DNA of 47,504 nucleotides from Sulfuricurvum sp. (GTDB lineage Bacteria; Campylobacterota; Campylobacteria; Campylobacterales; Sulfurimonadaceae): NCBI GenBank assembly GCA_024762585.1, contig JANTHE010000002.1, positions 1 to 47,504 of the forward strand, read 5' to 3'. Shown piece by piece: positions 1 to 8,135 of this stretch (position 1 is its first letter; each line of letters starts with the position of its first letter). The notes under the pieces were generated by a model. It saw only the letters and a program-made list of their open reading frames with translations, ran no database searches and was not told where the DNA came from. The position numbers and the translations under genes were made by a program.

Positions 1-379
1 TGTTCCCGCAGGCATAAAACGTCATATTGTCGCCGGCCGTCAATGCGATGTTCTTGAAGCGTCCCCTCGTGCCGTTGCCGGCAGGGCCGCCATGCTCAAG
101 GTAGGGTTTTGCGGCAAATCCCGTTTTTTTGAAATCTTTCATGAAGTACTGCAGGCACGGCCCCAGCGCGACGACGTCGATTTCATACGGAATCATGTTC
201 TTGTCGTAATACTTTACGGCATTGTTGAGCGTATTGAGCATCAGATGCACCCGTTTGGGGTCCGGAAAATCGCATTGATAGACGATTTTCACCGTATCGT
301 CATCATCATCCTGCGCGTGTAGGGGCAGTACCGCCATCATCAGGGCCATCAGTGTCCAGGCTAAATATTTTCGTTTCAT
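1..379 (-). CDS. DsrE-family exported protein, 3' end outside window
   Basis: The reading frame starts at the ATG at 379 after an AAGGAAAG ribosome site and stays open to base 1, so only the first 126 residues are present. Residues 1-21 look like a signal peptide (basic MKRK, hydrophobic core, LHA before an acidic DDDDD run). The mature part (KIVYQCDFPDP, NTLNNAVKYY, YEIDVVALGPCLQYF) resembles secreted DsrE/DsrF-like proteins of the COG1416 type, which share the DsrE sulfur-carrier fold but often lack a proven function. A cysteine is present in the ALGPCL segment. It follows the porin gene on the same strand by 12 bases, so the two are probably co-transcribed. The family call is by eye; a sulfur-related role is inference. 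Confidence 0.7.
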   Translation of the reverse strand, partial: MKRKYLAWTLMALMMAVLPLHAQDDDDDTVKIVYQCDFPDPKRVHLMLNTLNNAVKYYDKNMIPYEIDVVALGPCLQYFMKDFKKTGFAAKPYLEHGGPAGNGTRGRFKNIALTAGDNMTFYACGN

Positions 380-391
380 TGTCTTTCCTTT

Positions 392-1801
392 TTAAAAAGC
401 TGCGGTGATCTGAACGGAGACGCGATCACCCATATTGTCCAGAACGGTCTGGGCTTTGGCGTTTCCAGGGGCTTTTGCATCTCTGAACAGGTAGTTGAAA
501 TCGATCCGTGTCGGACCTCTGAACCGGTAAGAGCATCCCAGTGTCGCGGTTTTGAAATCCCGTTCCCCTTTTGCATCGTTCGTCAAACGGTTATGAAAGT
601 CGTACCGGCCGAAGACTTCAAATGTTTTGGGCAGCAGTTCATACTGCAGGTTGATGTAGCCGCCGTCGGCTTTGTTCTCGGTTCCGACCGCATATTGAAA
701 CTGCCAATCCTCTTTCATCGGGTCGCTGTCCGTATCTTTTGGGCCGGTAAAGATCATCCCTTCGGCCCGCATATATTCCGCTTCGAAGCGTAATCCGTCT
801 TTGTAATAGGTCATGCCGATGCCGTAGCGTTTCCGGTCGGATTTAATCTCCGAAGTTGACCCGTTGGCGTCCGTTGAATAGAGCACACGTTTGCCGGTCT
901 GTCCCCAGATGAAGAATTTCATGGCTTGGGTGTAGTAGCCTTTTCCTGCGCCAAAATCTTCTTCAAGTGCCAGGTACCCGTAATGCGTCGCCTGCTTGTT
1001 CGAACTGCTGTGCGAAACGCCGGAGCCGTTTCCGTACATATAGGCGTAACTCAGCGACCAGTTCTCATTCAGGTCGAATGTATCGAAGAGCTGCACACCC
1101 GTATCGCGAAATGCCGCGATGGGCTTGTCGACTTTGGTGCTGGTGTAATGCACGGTAGAAGCACCGCCGGCCGCTTTTCCTGTCTGTGCAGGGCCGACAT
1201 CGGAGATCTGACGTTCAAGCAGCTGCTGATTGGTCATTGTGGTAAACTCGATGTAGGGGGAAACGAACACGGCCTGCAGCCCCTCTTCGCTGCCGGGAGT
1301 TTTGAACATCCCCGCGCGCAGTTTGGCACCCGGTATATGTTTGAGGGTGACCGAAGCATCAGTAAAATAGGTCGCTACTTCGCGATGCCCGGCCAGATCG
1401 TTTACCCCGTTGTTGCCGAACTCCGTCATGAAGAAGTAGTTGACCTTGTTTTCATTGTCCGCCATGCCCCGCAGTGCGAGACGGGCGCGAAAGACATTGA
1501 ATCCGGACTGATCTTCCAGATTGGGATTCAGATACGAAAAAGGGGTTTTGTTTTTACCATCGGGGGCCACAAAAACATCCCCCAGATCCTGTTTGTAATT
1601 GGTCTGGATAAAGCCCCATACTTTAGGGACTTTGCTGCGATACGGCACCTTGACGCCTTTGGGGGCGACGGTGTCGGGTTGTGTCCCTTGCAGCATCAGC
1701 CAGTTTGCCGCATTGGCGTTGAGCCCGCCGAGCAACACGGGCGTGATCAAGGCAACTTTCAGTGTTGAACGTAACGAAACGTTTCCGTTAACTTTAGACA
1801 T
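392..1801 (-). CDS. OprO/OprP-like outer-membrane porin
   Basis: This 469-residue protein has a signal peptide of about 31 residues ending in LNANA. It is followed by alternating amphipathic strands rich in Tyr, Phe and Gly, and it ends in Phe (ITAAF), as trimeric or monomeric outer-membrane barrels do. Segments such as FRARLALRG, FFMTEFG, LRAGMFKTP and the terminal YRFRGPTRIDFNYLF fit the phosphate-selective porin O/P family. The substrate cannot be read from the sequence; anion or small-solute uptake is the family expectation. The start at 1801 has an AAAGGA ribosome site. Upstream, on the minus strand, TATACT at 1889-1884 is a plausible -10 box. The DsrE-like gene lies directly downstream. 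Confidence 0.75.
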   Translation of the reverse strand: MSKVNGNVSLRSTLKVALITPVLLGGLNANAANWLMLQGTQPDTVAPKGVKVPYRSKVPKVWGFIQTNYKQDLGDVFVAPDGKNKTPFSYLNPNLEDQSGFNVFRARLALRGMADNENKVNYFFMTEFGNNGVNDLAGHREVATYFTDASVTLKHIPGAKLRAGMFKTPGSEEGLQAVFVSPYIEFTTMTNQQLLERQISDVGPAQTGKAAGGASTVHYTSTKVDKPIAAFRDTGVQLFDTFDLNENWSLSYAYMYGNGSGVSHSSSNKQATHYGYLALEEDFGAGKGYYTQAMKFFIWGQTGKRVLYSTDANGSTSEIKSDRKRYGIGMTYYKDGLRFEAEYMRAEGMIFTGPKDTDSDPMKEDWQFQYAVGTENKADGGYINLQYELLPKTFEVFGRYDFHNRLTNDAKGERDFKTATLGCSYRFRGPTRIDFNYLFRDAKAPGNAKAQTVLDNMGDRVSVQITAAF

Positions 1802-1883
1802 GATTCAATCCTTTCATGGATGACGGTCAAGAGGTGCCCTTAAGCGTCAATTCGGATGTATCATAGTCCTCTTGTGTAAAAAT

Positions 1884-1889
1884 AGTATA
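1884..1889 (-). promoter_or_regulatory. Candidate -10 box for the porin gene
   Basis: On the minus strand this reads TATACT in a very AT-rich divergent intergenic region (1802-2009). It would give a leader of about 75 bases ahead of the porin start at 1801. A second candidate, TATGAT at 1864-1859, is closer. Neither has a recognisable -35 box, as is common in Campylobacterota. Confidence 0.4.
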
Positions 1890-1997
1890 AAATTTACAAA
1901 TAAATGTGATATTTATTTGATCATTTTTTATTATGTAAAATTGTATTGAAAGAGATTGATAAAATGGCTTTAACGTCCTATGACTGACAGGTTATGA

Positions 1998-2003
1998 TAT
2001 AGT
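1998..2003 (+). promoter_or_regulatory. -10-like hexamer for leaderless EAL-HDOD transcript
   Basis: TATAGT is followed by exactly six bases and then the ATG at 2010, with no Shine-Dalgarno sequence between. Transcription would start at or beside the start codon. An overlapping alternative, TATGAT at 1993-1998, would give a leader of only a few bases. Confidence 0.45.
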
Positions 2004-2009
2004 TGTCTT

Positions 2010-3242
2010 ATGAGTTTGCTTGGACGCCAGTCAGTCAGTGATGTATATTCTAATATTTTCGCATACGATATCCTCTATAGAAGTGGAGAGGAGCAGCGTA
2101 TGGATTATACTGATTTTGAACGCTCTGCTTCTGCCTATGCCGTGATGCTGAATGAAATCGGTTTCGAAAATGTCTTGGGCGGTCACCTGGGATTGCTGAG
2201 GGTCGACAGCTTTTTTTTAAAGAGCAATTTTCTATCAGCCATCCCGAAAGAGAACTTCTCGCTGATGTTGATGGACCAGGTGCTTGACGACAAAGATATG
2301 CTGCACAAAGTGGCTTCACTGAAAGCCGAAGGGTTCAATTTCGGCGTAAACGATTTTGTTGGCGATGATGTCAGTATGACCAAATTGGCTCCATGGCTTG
2401 AAATGATAGATATTGTCAAGCTTGATGTGTTGAACACAGAGCGTATGCGTGCTGATGGGATGGTGAAGAACCTCAAGTCAAAACAGAAAAAAGTCATCGC
2501 TTCCAAAGTGGAAAACTATGCACTGTTCGAGCACTTTAAAAAAAGCGGCGCTGATTATTTTGAAGGTTTTTTTTATGAGCGCCCGAAGACCATTGGACAA
2601 AGCTCGTTTGACGTTGTCTTGGAAGAAGTGCTTCCGGTCTGGAATCTGCTGCAAAGTGACGCAGATACCAGAAAAATTGTGGCTGAGATAGAACAGCATC
2701 ACACGCTCTCTCTCAAACTGGTACAGATGATCAACTCTGCTTTTTATGAGTTTACAAATCATATTTCATCAATCGGCCAGATCGTTACACTGCTGGGACG
2801 CAAACAGCTCTCTAACTGGTTGTTGCTCTTTTTGATCACTCAAAAAAGCAGTGATGGGCGAATGAACAATCCCCTGATCTTGATGATTGTGAGCCGTACG
2901 GAAGTGATGGTGCGGCTGTTGAAACTTGCCAGGCCGGATGCCTCTGCTGAAGAAGCATCGAAAGCATATCTTGTTGGTATGCTGTCATTGGCGCATTTGC
3001 TGTTTGGTGTGGACCATCGTGCATTACTGCATCGTCTTAACGTTTCAGACGATATTGAAGAGGCAATGTTCGAAGCAAACGGATTTTACGGCCAGCTTCT
3101 GACGATGACTCGCTATCTTGAAAATATGGATCTTGAAAAAATCAACGCTTATGCAGAAAAATTTCGTATTGAAGATGAAGCCATGAAGCTGCTTATCGCG
3201 GATGTCATGAAAAAAGTAAATGCTTTCGAAGCGATGATGTAA
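2010..3242 (+). CDS. EAL-HDOD signalling protein (YuxH/CdgJ type)
   Basis: A 410-residue cytoplasmic protein. Residues 1-190 are a divergent EAL domain: it opens with LLGRQSV...AYDILYRSG, the position where active enzymes have an EAL-like motif, and lacks the Glu-Ala-Leu and DDFGTG metal-binding signatures, so phosphodiesterase activity is unlikely. Residues about 195-400 form an HDOD domain (LSLKLVQMINSAFYEF, ISSIGQIVTLLGRKQLSNWL). This architecture (COG3434) occurs in regulators of motility and surface behaviour that act by protein interaction. The start is fixed by family alignment, since the EAL module begins at the first residues, and it appears leaderless. The gene ends 3 bases from the end of the convergent Kef-type gene, leaving no room for a separate terminator. 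Confidence 0.85.
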   Translation: MSLLGRQSVSDVYSNIFAYDILYRSGEEQRMDYTDFERSASAYAVMLNEIGFENVLGGHLGLLRVDSFFLKSNFLSAIPKENFSLMLMDQVLDDKDMLHKVASLKAEGFNFGVNDFVGDDVSMTKLAPWLEMIDIVKLDVLNTERMRADGMVKNLKSKQKKVIASKVENYALFEHFKKSGADYFEGFFYERPKTIGQSSFDVVLEEVLPVWNLLQSDADTRKIVAEIEQHHTLSLKLVQMINSAFYEFTNHISSIGQIVTLLGRKQLSNWLLLFLITQKSSDGRMNNPLILMIVSRTEVMVRLLKLARPDASAEEASKAYLVGMLSLAHLLFGVDHRALLHRLNVSDDIEEAMFEANGFYGQLLTMTRYLENMDLEKINAYAEKFRIEDEAMKLLIADVMKKVNAFEAMM

Positions 3243-3245
3243 CAC

Positions 3246-4844
3246 TTAAGCTATTTTACATTGAATTGCTTCTTCTACGAGCAGGGATGCCATCTGCTCG
3301 CTTTGAACGATGACGTGACCAATATTCAGATCTGAAAGCATCTGCTCTTCAGCGCGATTGGAAGCCTTGATAATAATATTTGGCGCGGCTGCAATACGAT
3401 TCAGGGTTTCGCAGATAAGTCGCAGATGGTTGGGATTGCCGACAGCCACGATCACGGCAGCAGCTTTGTCGACATTGAACGAACGCAATATATCCGGATT
3501 TGCGGCATTGGCAAAGTAGATGGGCTCGCCACGTTTTTCACCTACTCTAACGGCACTGATGTCATGCTCTAAAATGACATAATTCATGTGCATGGCATGC
3601 AGCCGGGTGATGACATTGCGTCCCATGGGCCCATACCCGCAGACAACGATATGGTTAGAGGGCCCATTTGTCTCAAAGTGCGGCAGTGATTCAGGCTCAG
3701 GAAAAAAACGGTCGGTGATAGTGCCAATATTCGGGAGAATAAAAACAGAGACAATCATACTCAGAACGGTAGCACTGAGCAGCACCTGTGCCATCTGGGC
3801 ACTGAGAAGATCATGCCCGAGAGCCAGGGTAAAAACGGCCAGGGCAAATTCGCCGACCTGTCCAAGCGCCAATGCGGTTTTGATGGCTGTGCGGAGTCGG
3901 GTGAACGGTTTTAAGAAGATCAGGATGACCGAAAATTTAACGGCCATGATAACAAGAGATGCCAAGAGAATGAAATGAAAATAGGTCAATACCGCCTGGG
4001 GCTGGATCTGCATTCCGACCGTGACGAAAAAAAGTCCCATGAGCAGATCCCGAAACGGAATCAGAGCGGATTCGACCTGGTACTTGTAGGTTGTTTCTGC
4101 CAGCATGATTCCGGCAATAAACGCACCCAGAGAATAGGTGAACCCGAATCGATGGGCCAGCTCAGCCGCACCGATAGTAATAAAAAGTACCGTGGCAAGA
4201 AAAATTTCTGAGGAATCGGTGCGTGTGACACGTTCGAGCAGCGGCTCGAGCATAAATTTACCAATGATGTAGAGGATTGAAATGGCGAGTATGGCATCGA
4301 TGGTGATCGATTCGAGCATACTGATCAAATCGCTGTTTTCTGATGCAAAAACAGAAATCATCAACAAGATGGGAATAACAGCAAGATCCTGAAAGAGCAG
4401 GATGCCGATTGATTTTTTCCCATAAGGCGTATGGGTGTGTCCTTTTTCGTTTAGAAACTTCAGTACGATAGCAGTGGAGGAGAGCGCGAGAGCAAACCCG
4501 ATAATCATGGCGCTTTTAAGTTCCGCACCTGCTGCAAGAGCAAGCAGACCCAGCAGTATCGCCGTTATGAAGAGCTGAAGCGATCCGAACAGCAGGACCT
4601 CTTTGCGCATGGCAACAAGCTGTTTTACAGAAAACTCCAGTCCGATCGTAAACATCAAAAAAACAATACCGAACTCCGCAACGTGCGTGAGAGAACTGTA
4701 GGCGCGGTGCAGGTCAAAAAGGGAAGAGACTGCAATACCTGTCACAATATAGCCGATGATCGTCGGTATTTTAAAATGTTTTAGCAGGGTGTTGATAACG
4801 ACCGACAGCAAGACGGCCACCAGTGTGACAGCTATGTAATCCAT
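3246..4844 (-). CDS. Kef-type monovalent cation/proton antiporter with TrkA-N domain
   Basis: This CPA2-family inner-membrane protein has about 532 residues. Residues 1-380 carry about twelve hydrophobic helices of the Na_H_Exchanger type (IIGYIVTGI, GIVFLMFTIGLEF, GFALALSSTAIVLKFL, ILLFQDLAVIPI, ALGQVGEFALAVF). A Rossmann TrkA-N domain follows, with nucleotide motif VCGYGPMG near residue 400 and a final acidic/basic segment. Such proteins exchange K+ or Na+ for H+ under nucleotide control. The start at 4844 (MDYIAVTLV) is chosen because helix 1 follows directly; an in-frame ATG at 4928 would add 28 polar residues and has no family support that I recall. No KefF/KefG-like ancillary gene is adjacent, so glutathione gating as in KefB/C is not implied. 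Confidence 0.85.
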   Translation of the reverse strand: MDYIAVTLVAVLLSVVINTLLKHFKIPTIIGYIVTGIAVSSLFDLHRAYSSLTHVAEFGIVFLMFTIGLEFSVKQLVAMRKEVLLFGSLQLFITAILLGLLALAAGAELKSAMIIGFALALSSTAIVLKFLNEKGHTHTPYGKKSIGILLFQDLAVIPILLMISVFASENSDLISMLESITIDAILAISILYIIGKFMLEPLLERVTRTDSSEIFLATVLFITIGAAELAHRFGFTYSLGAFIAGIMLAETTYKYQVESALIPFRDLLMGLFFVTVGMQIQPQAVLTYFHFILLASLVIMAVKFSVILIFLKPFTRLRTAIKTALALGQVGEFALAVFTLALGHDLLSAQMAQVLLSATVLSMIVSVFILPNIGTITDRFFPEPESLPHFETNGPSNHIVVCGYGPMGRNVITRLHAMHMNYVILEHDISAVRVGEKRGEPIYFANAANPDILRSFNVDKAAAVIVAVGNPNHLRLICETLNRIAAAPNIIIKASNRAEEQMLSDLNIGHVIVQSEQMASLLVEEAIQCKIA

Positions 4845-4940
4845 ACTGGATATAGTAATCGATATCTGTACGTAATTATTCTGATACTTTGGTCTTTTTT
4901 TCATCATTAATGGAGCGATATGGAGCATATTGGGCTCTGT

Positions 4941-4968
4941 TTGGATGTTGCCGTTTAAATGCTACAGT
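4941..4968 (+). promoter_or_regulatory. Candidate promoter for the riboswitch-led operon
   Basis: TTGGAT at 4941-4946 and TACAGT at 4963-4968 are 16 bases apart, a reasonable sigma-70 arrangement. Transcription would begin near 4975, about 15 bases before the riboswitch fold. It overlaps the upstream side of the divergent antiporter gene. Confidence 0.4.
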
Positions 4969-4990
4969 TCTGGTTGAATACAAAAGAAAA

Positions 4991-5062
4991 CGCTTCAGCC
5001 AAACCCATCGTGAGGTGGGGACGGAAAGCCATGGGTCTCGGACTGAGAAAGCCAGGTTGCAA
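4991..5062 (+). ncRNA. Cyclic di-GMP class I riboswitch (GEMM-I), candidate
   Basis: The leader contains the GEMM-I landmarks in order. GCCAAACC lies at 4998-5005. A stem CCCATC/GGTGGG (5004-5009 with 5014-5019) is closed by the GNRA tetraloop GTGA at 5010-5013. Next come GACGGAAAGCC at 5020-5030 (consensus GACGCAAAGCC), then ATGGGTCT. A short TCTC/GAGA hairpin at 5036-5047 follows, and the 3' strand CCAGGTTGC at 5052-5060 can pair back to the 5' CAA. Downstream, CTCCA (5077-5081) is complementary to the Shine-Dalgarno TGGAG (5104-5108), which suggests translational control of the lipoprotein at 5116. A T-run at 5086-5091 leaves premature termination possible. The base equivalent to ligand-contacting G20 appears to be C unless an extra C is bulged. 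Confidence 0.82.
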
Positions 5063-5115
5063 ATCTTCATAGAATGCTCCACCGGTTTTTTGGCAATATG
5101 ATTTGGAGGAAAATA

Positions 5116-6756
5116 ATGGTCTTGAAATGGCGAAAATACAATACGGTTTTACTCGCTGCAATTACAGCTGCATGGTTGATATCCGGCTGTAACGGCAGCA
5201 ATGAAAACAGCGGAAGCGGTGGAGGAACCGTTCCCGTGAAGGAGCAGGAGGGCAAATATACTTCAACCTATGAAGGCCTGCAGCTTTATGCTGCCCCAAT
5301 ACCAGAAACTGCATACCGGCTGAAAAGCATTGATGACAGCCGTTTCAATGCGCTGTCAGAGTCGCAGCGGCATCTTGTGGCCGATAAACTGCTGGGCACC
5401 TTCTATTTCGGAATGGAGCCTGCTGCACTCGACGATATGATTGCTTCTGGGAATTTTGTCAGCAGCGTCAAGGAGATGCTGAGCACTGAGCGAAATGACT
5501 TGACAGCCGCAGAAGCCCGCCTGAACGATACGGACGATGAGGGTGAGTTCAAATTCAGCGATTGGCCCTCAGGAGCTGCGGAAGTGGCAAAGATACTGGC
5601 ACGGTTTTATGTCCTGCCTGAACTGGATAAAAGTTATATGCAGTACTGGAGTGCTTATATATTGTCCTCTACGATCATGTTCTCTCCTGCGTACGAGCTG
5701 GAATCCTCGCACAATCCGAACATTGAGCGCATTTACGGTGCACTTGTCCGGGCACAGCGCGAAGAGTATACAATCGGCTACACTGCTTTTTTGCATATGA
5801 TCAGTGATGACAACTGGCGCCGTTTTAGAAGTCCTGAAGACAACGGCCGTGAGATGATGGAGATCTTTTTGAAAGATTTTGACGACACGCATGTCCCTCT
5901 GGCGGGAAAGGCACTGCAGAACTGGCATCTTGATCGTGATAATGATACGCTGGTAGTCGGGCTGAACGAAAACAGAGATCCTGTTTCCCTGTTTGGCACA
6001 ACGGTCTACAACGGTTATGATTTTTATCGGGAATTGGTCAATGCTCCTGATTTTATGCCGGCGGTGACCGGCAGACTTGTCGATGTTTTTTTCCCGACGT
6101 TTGATGCGGCGCAAAAACGCTCCATTGTCAACACCCTGGTTTCCAGTCATCCAAAATCATGGCAGGACCTGCTGCTGCAGATTGTGTTTTCCGAGAAATA
6201 TCTTTTTGAATCCGAAAAACCAAAGAGTGCCGAAGAACTTTTTTTCAGCTTGAGCAAAAAGCTTCATTTCAAGCACAAGCGCGGTTATTTCAGCTACATG
6301 GCAGGGGACCTGAACGATATGAATCAGGCAGCCATGAAATACAAGCTTGGCAAACCGGTGGAGGTTCCGCTTGATTCACAATCGTTCATTACGTACCATA
6401 AAGCGATACGTGAAGGGGTGATGATCCGTTACAAAACGAAATGGTCCGGCGGCTGGGAGAGTGAAGTGCTGCTGCCCGACACGCTGTTTGAAGGCTTGTC
6501 GGCATATGAACACCGACAAATCGTCGATCGTCTGGTGGACTACCTGTTTATGACGACAATTTCCCGTCATGCGGACGCAGAAGAGTTGGCTTTTTTTGAA
6601 AAGAAAATGATTGACGAGGATGGAATTTACGCCTATCCCTATCGTATTTTTAAAGATAACGGCGATATTAACGAAAGAAGAAACGCGGCGATCGCGGTCA
6701 TGGATTATCTTTCCAGGTTGACTGAGTTGTATCGCTATCAGGGGGTGGAAAAATGA
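5116..6756 (+). CDS. DUF1800-like lipoprotein under riboswitch control
   Basis: A 546-residue exported lipoprotein. The signal peptide ends in the lipobox LISGC with Cys25, followed by a Gly/Ser/Asn linker. The mature protein is alpha-helical. The segment EDNGREMMEIF at about residues 241-251, followed by HVPLAGKALQNWHLDRD, matches the hallmark region of DUF1800 proteins (ENxARExMELFTLG, then DVxxxARALTGW). The overall sequence is divergent. DUF1800 genes are typically paired with a DUF1501 gene, as here; the molecular function is unknown. The start at 5116 has GGAGGA at 5105-5110 with 5-base spacing. The upstream in-frame ATG at 5074 lies inside the riboswitch expression platform and is rejected. 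The preceding riboswitch implies that cyclic di-GMP or a related dinucleotide controls expression. Confidence 0.72.
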   Translation: MVLKWRKYNTVLLAAITAAWLISGCNGSNENSGSGGGTVPVKEQEGKYTSTYEGLQLYAAPIPETAYRLKSIDDSRFNALSESQRHLVADKLLGTFYFGMEPAALDDMIASGNFVSSVKEMLSTERNDLTAAEARLNDTDDEGEFKFSDWPSGAAEVAKILARFYVLPELDKSYMQYWSAYILSSTIMFSPAYELESSHNPNIERIYGALVRAQREEYTIGYTAFLHMISDDNWRRFRSPEDNGREMMEIFLKDFDDTHVPLAGKALQNWHLDRDNDTLVVGLNENRDPVSLFGTTVYNGYDFYRELVNAPDFMPAVTGRLVDVFFPTFDAAQKRSIVNTLVSSHPKSWQDLLLQIVFSEKYLFESEKPKSAEELFFSLSKKLHFKHKRGYFSYMAGDLNDMNQAAMKYKLGKPVEVPLDSQSFITYHKAIREGVMIRYKTKWSGGWESEVLLPDTLFEGLSAYEHRQIVDRLVDYLFMTTISRHADAEELAFFEKKMIDEDGIYAYPYRIFKDNGDINERRNAAIAVMDYLSRLTELYRYQGVEK

Positions 6757-8105
6757 ATCGCAGAATGTTTTTAAAAACCGGCGGGGCAGTCTCGGCAGGG
6801 ATGTTGTTGCCGACATGGAGCGCCGCCGCTCCGGTCGATTTCAGCAAAATCGGATTTGACAAGCAGCGCTATGAACGCAACAATGCCCAGACGATCATGA
6901 TTTTTTTGTACGGCGGACCGTCACCGCTTGCCGGAAATCTGACGAATCTGGATGAAATCACGAAGGCGTCGCAAAGCGATTATGACAACTATTTTCGAGG
7001 CTTGACGTTGACATCGAATGATTTTTGGCAAGAAGCGGGCGGAATTGCGCTGGAATCGATGCTCTCGAATGGCGATATGAATCTGTTCCGAACCTGTTTC
7101 AGTCAGCTGCGCGAAGATGAGGGGAATCGTTCCCATTCGCAATGCGTGTCGCAGAATCAGCGCGGTATCAATACACTCGAAGACAGCGGCGGTATCTTTT
7201 CGATCATTGCCAATACACTCTACCGCAATGGGGTCATTGATGAAAACAGTCGTTTGCCGTTTGTCAGTATGGAGGGAGATACTACATTTTTCAGTGCTCC
7301 GGATTTCACGCTCGAGAGCTTCTTGAAGCCAACGGCGGTCAGCGCGTCGCTGGAAAACCCATATGAAAGAGATGATGACAACCAGTGGTTTTATTATTCG
7401 GAAGCAGAGCGCGAGCAGGAGGAGTATCGTAAAACAAGGGCGGGGTTCGATGCGGCTATGGACCAGTTGGCCCAAAGCAAAAATGCACCGGGAAAGATGA
7501 AAGAAGCCTTCGAAAAACGGGCTGAACTCGATGCATTCATTAAAGGCATAAATGAAGCGGACCTTCCGTCAGGCATCGAATACCCCAACAATGATTTTTC
7601 CGAAAAGCTGAGCAATGCAATCAAAATCCTCGAGAAAAATGCCGACACGAAGATCATTTCGCTGGGCAGCGGAGGATTGGGCGGTTGGGACGACCACAGT
7701 GAAGCGAGAGATTATCAGTCGCGTTCGGAGAGCCTGTTCGAATCCATCAGTACAGCGCTGCAGCATATCAAGACCATCGGAAAAGAGGGCAACATCAATA
7801 TCATGGTGTTTGGCGAATTCGGACGAAATGTCAATCTCAACAGTTCGTTTGGATGGGATCACGGAAATTTGCAGAACTTTTATCTGTTCGGCGGAAAAAA
7901 CTATTTCAACCATCTGGGGGTTGTCGGAGAAACTGCCTTGTCGCAAACGGGTGCGATCAATCGGATGTATCTTACACCGACTGCCTCGTCGTATTGGTTC
8001 GAACCTTATAGTGTCGCGGCGACGATCTATGACATTTACGGCATTACAAATCCTGAAATATTAACCGGGGGGTACGGTCCCATCCAGGCAGGTCTGCATC
8101 GCTGA
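6753..8105 (+). CDS. DUF1501 family protein with Tat signal
   Basis: A 450-residue protein starting with a twin-arginine signal (NRRMFLKTGGAVSAGMLLP, then AAA), so it should be exported folded. DUF1501 features are visible: IMIFLYGGPSPL near residue 50, GGLGGWDDHSEAR near 307-320, and GEFGRNVN near 354 followed by GWDHGNLQNFYLFGG near 367. These correspond to the EFGR...DHG core of the family, which is distantly related to the alkaline phosphatase/sulfatase fold. The start overlaps the stop of the DUF1800 gene (ATGA), so the two are translationally coupled and share the riboswitch. Activity and substrate are not known; an envelope or surface role is inference from export and cyclic di-GMP control. 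Confidence 0.78.
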   Translation: MNRRMFLKTGGAVSAGMLLPTWSAAAPVDFSKIGFDKQRYERNNAQTIMIFLYGGPSPLAGNLTNLDEITKASQSDYDNYFRGLTLTSNDFWQEAGGIALESMLSNGDMNLFRTCFSQLREDEGNRSHSQCVSQNQRGINTLEDSGGIFSIIANTLYRNGVIDENSRLPFVSMEGDTTFFSAPDFTLESFLKPTAVSASLENPYERDDDNQWFYYSEAEREQEEYRKTRAGFDAAMDQLAQSKNAPGKMKEAFEKRAELDAFIKGINEADLPSGIEYPNNDFSEKLSNAIKILEKNADTKIISLGSGGLGGWDDHSEARDYQSRSESLFESISTALQHIKTIGKEGNINIMVFGEFGRNVNLNSSFGWDHGNLQNFYLFGGKNYFNHLGVVGETALSQTGAINRMYLTPTASSYWFEPYSVAATIYDIYGITNPEILTGGYGPIQAGLHR

Positions 8106-8123
8106 TTCTTAGCCTTGTGCCGC

Positions 8124-8129
8124 TATAAT
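8124..8129 (+). promoter_or_regulatory. -10 hexamer for leaderless NagZ-amidase transcript
   Basis: A perfect TATAAT is followed by six bases (CTGGCG) and then the ATG at 8136. There is no Shine-Dalgarno sequence, so the mRNA probably begins at the start codon. Confidence 0.55.
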
Positions 8130-8135
8130 CTGGCG

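Noticed and set aside
926-1768. Long plus-strand open frame opposite the porin gene
   Set aside because: It is the antisense frame of a gene with a signal peptide and barrel pattern, has no ribosome site and has a composition unlike a real protein.
3243-3245. Terminator between the convergent EAL-HDOD and antiporter genes
   Set aside because: The stops are only three bases apart and I see no convincing hairpin with T-tract in the adjoining ends.
5074-5115. Alternative upstream start for the DUF1800-like lipoprotein
   Set aside because: It would place 14 residues before the lipoprotein signal and lies within the riboswitch expression platform; GGAGGA at 5105-5110 clearly serves 5116.
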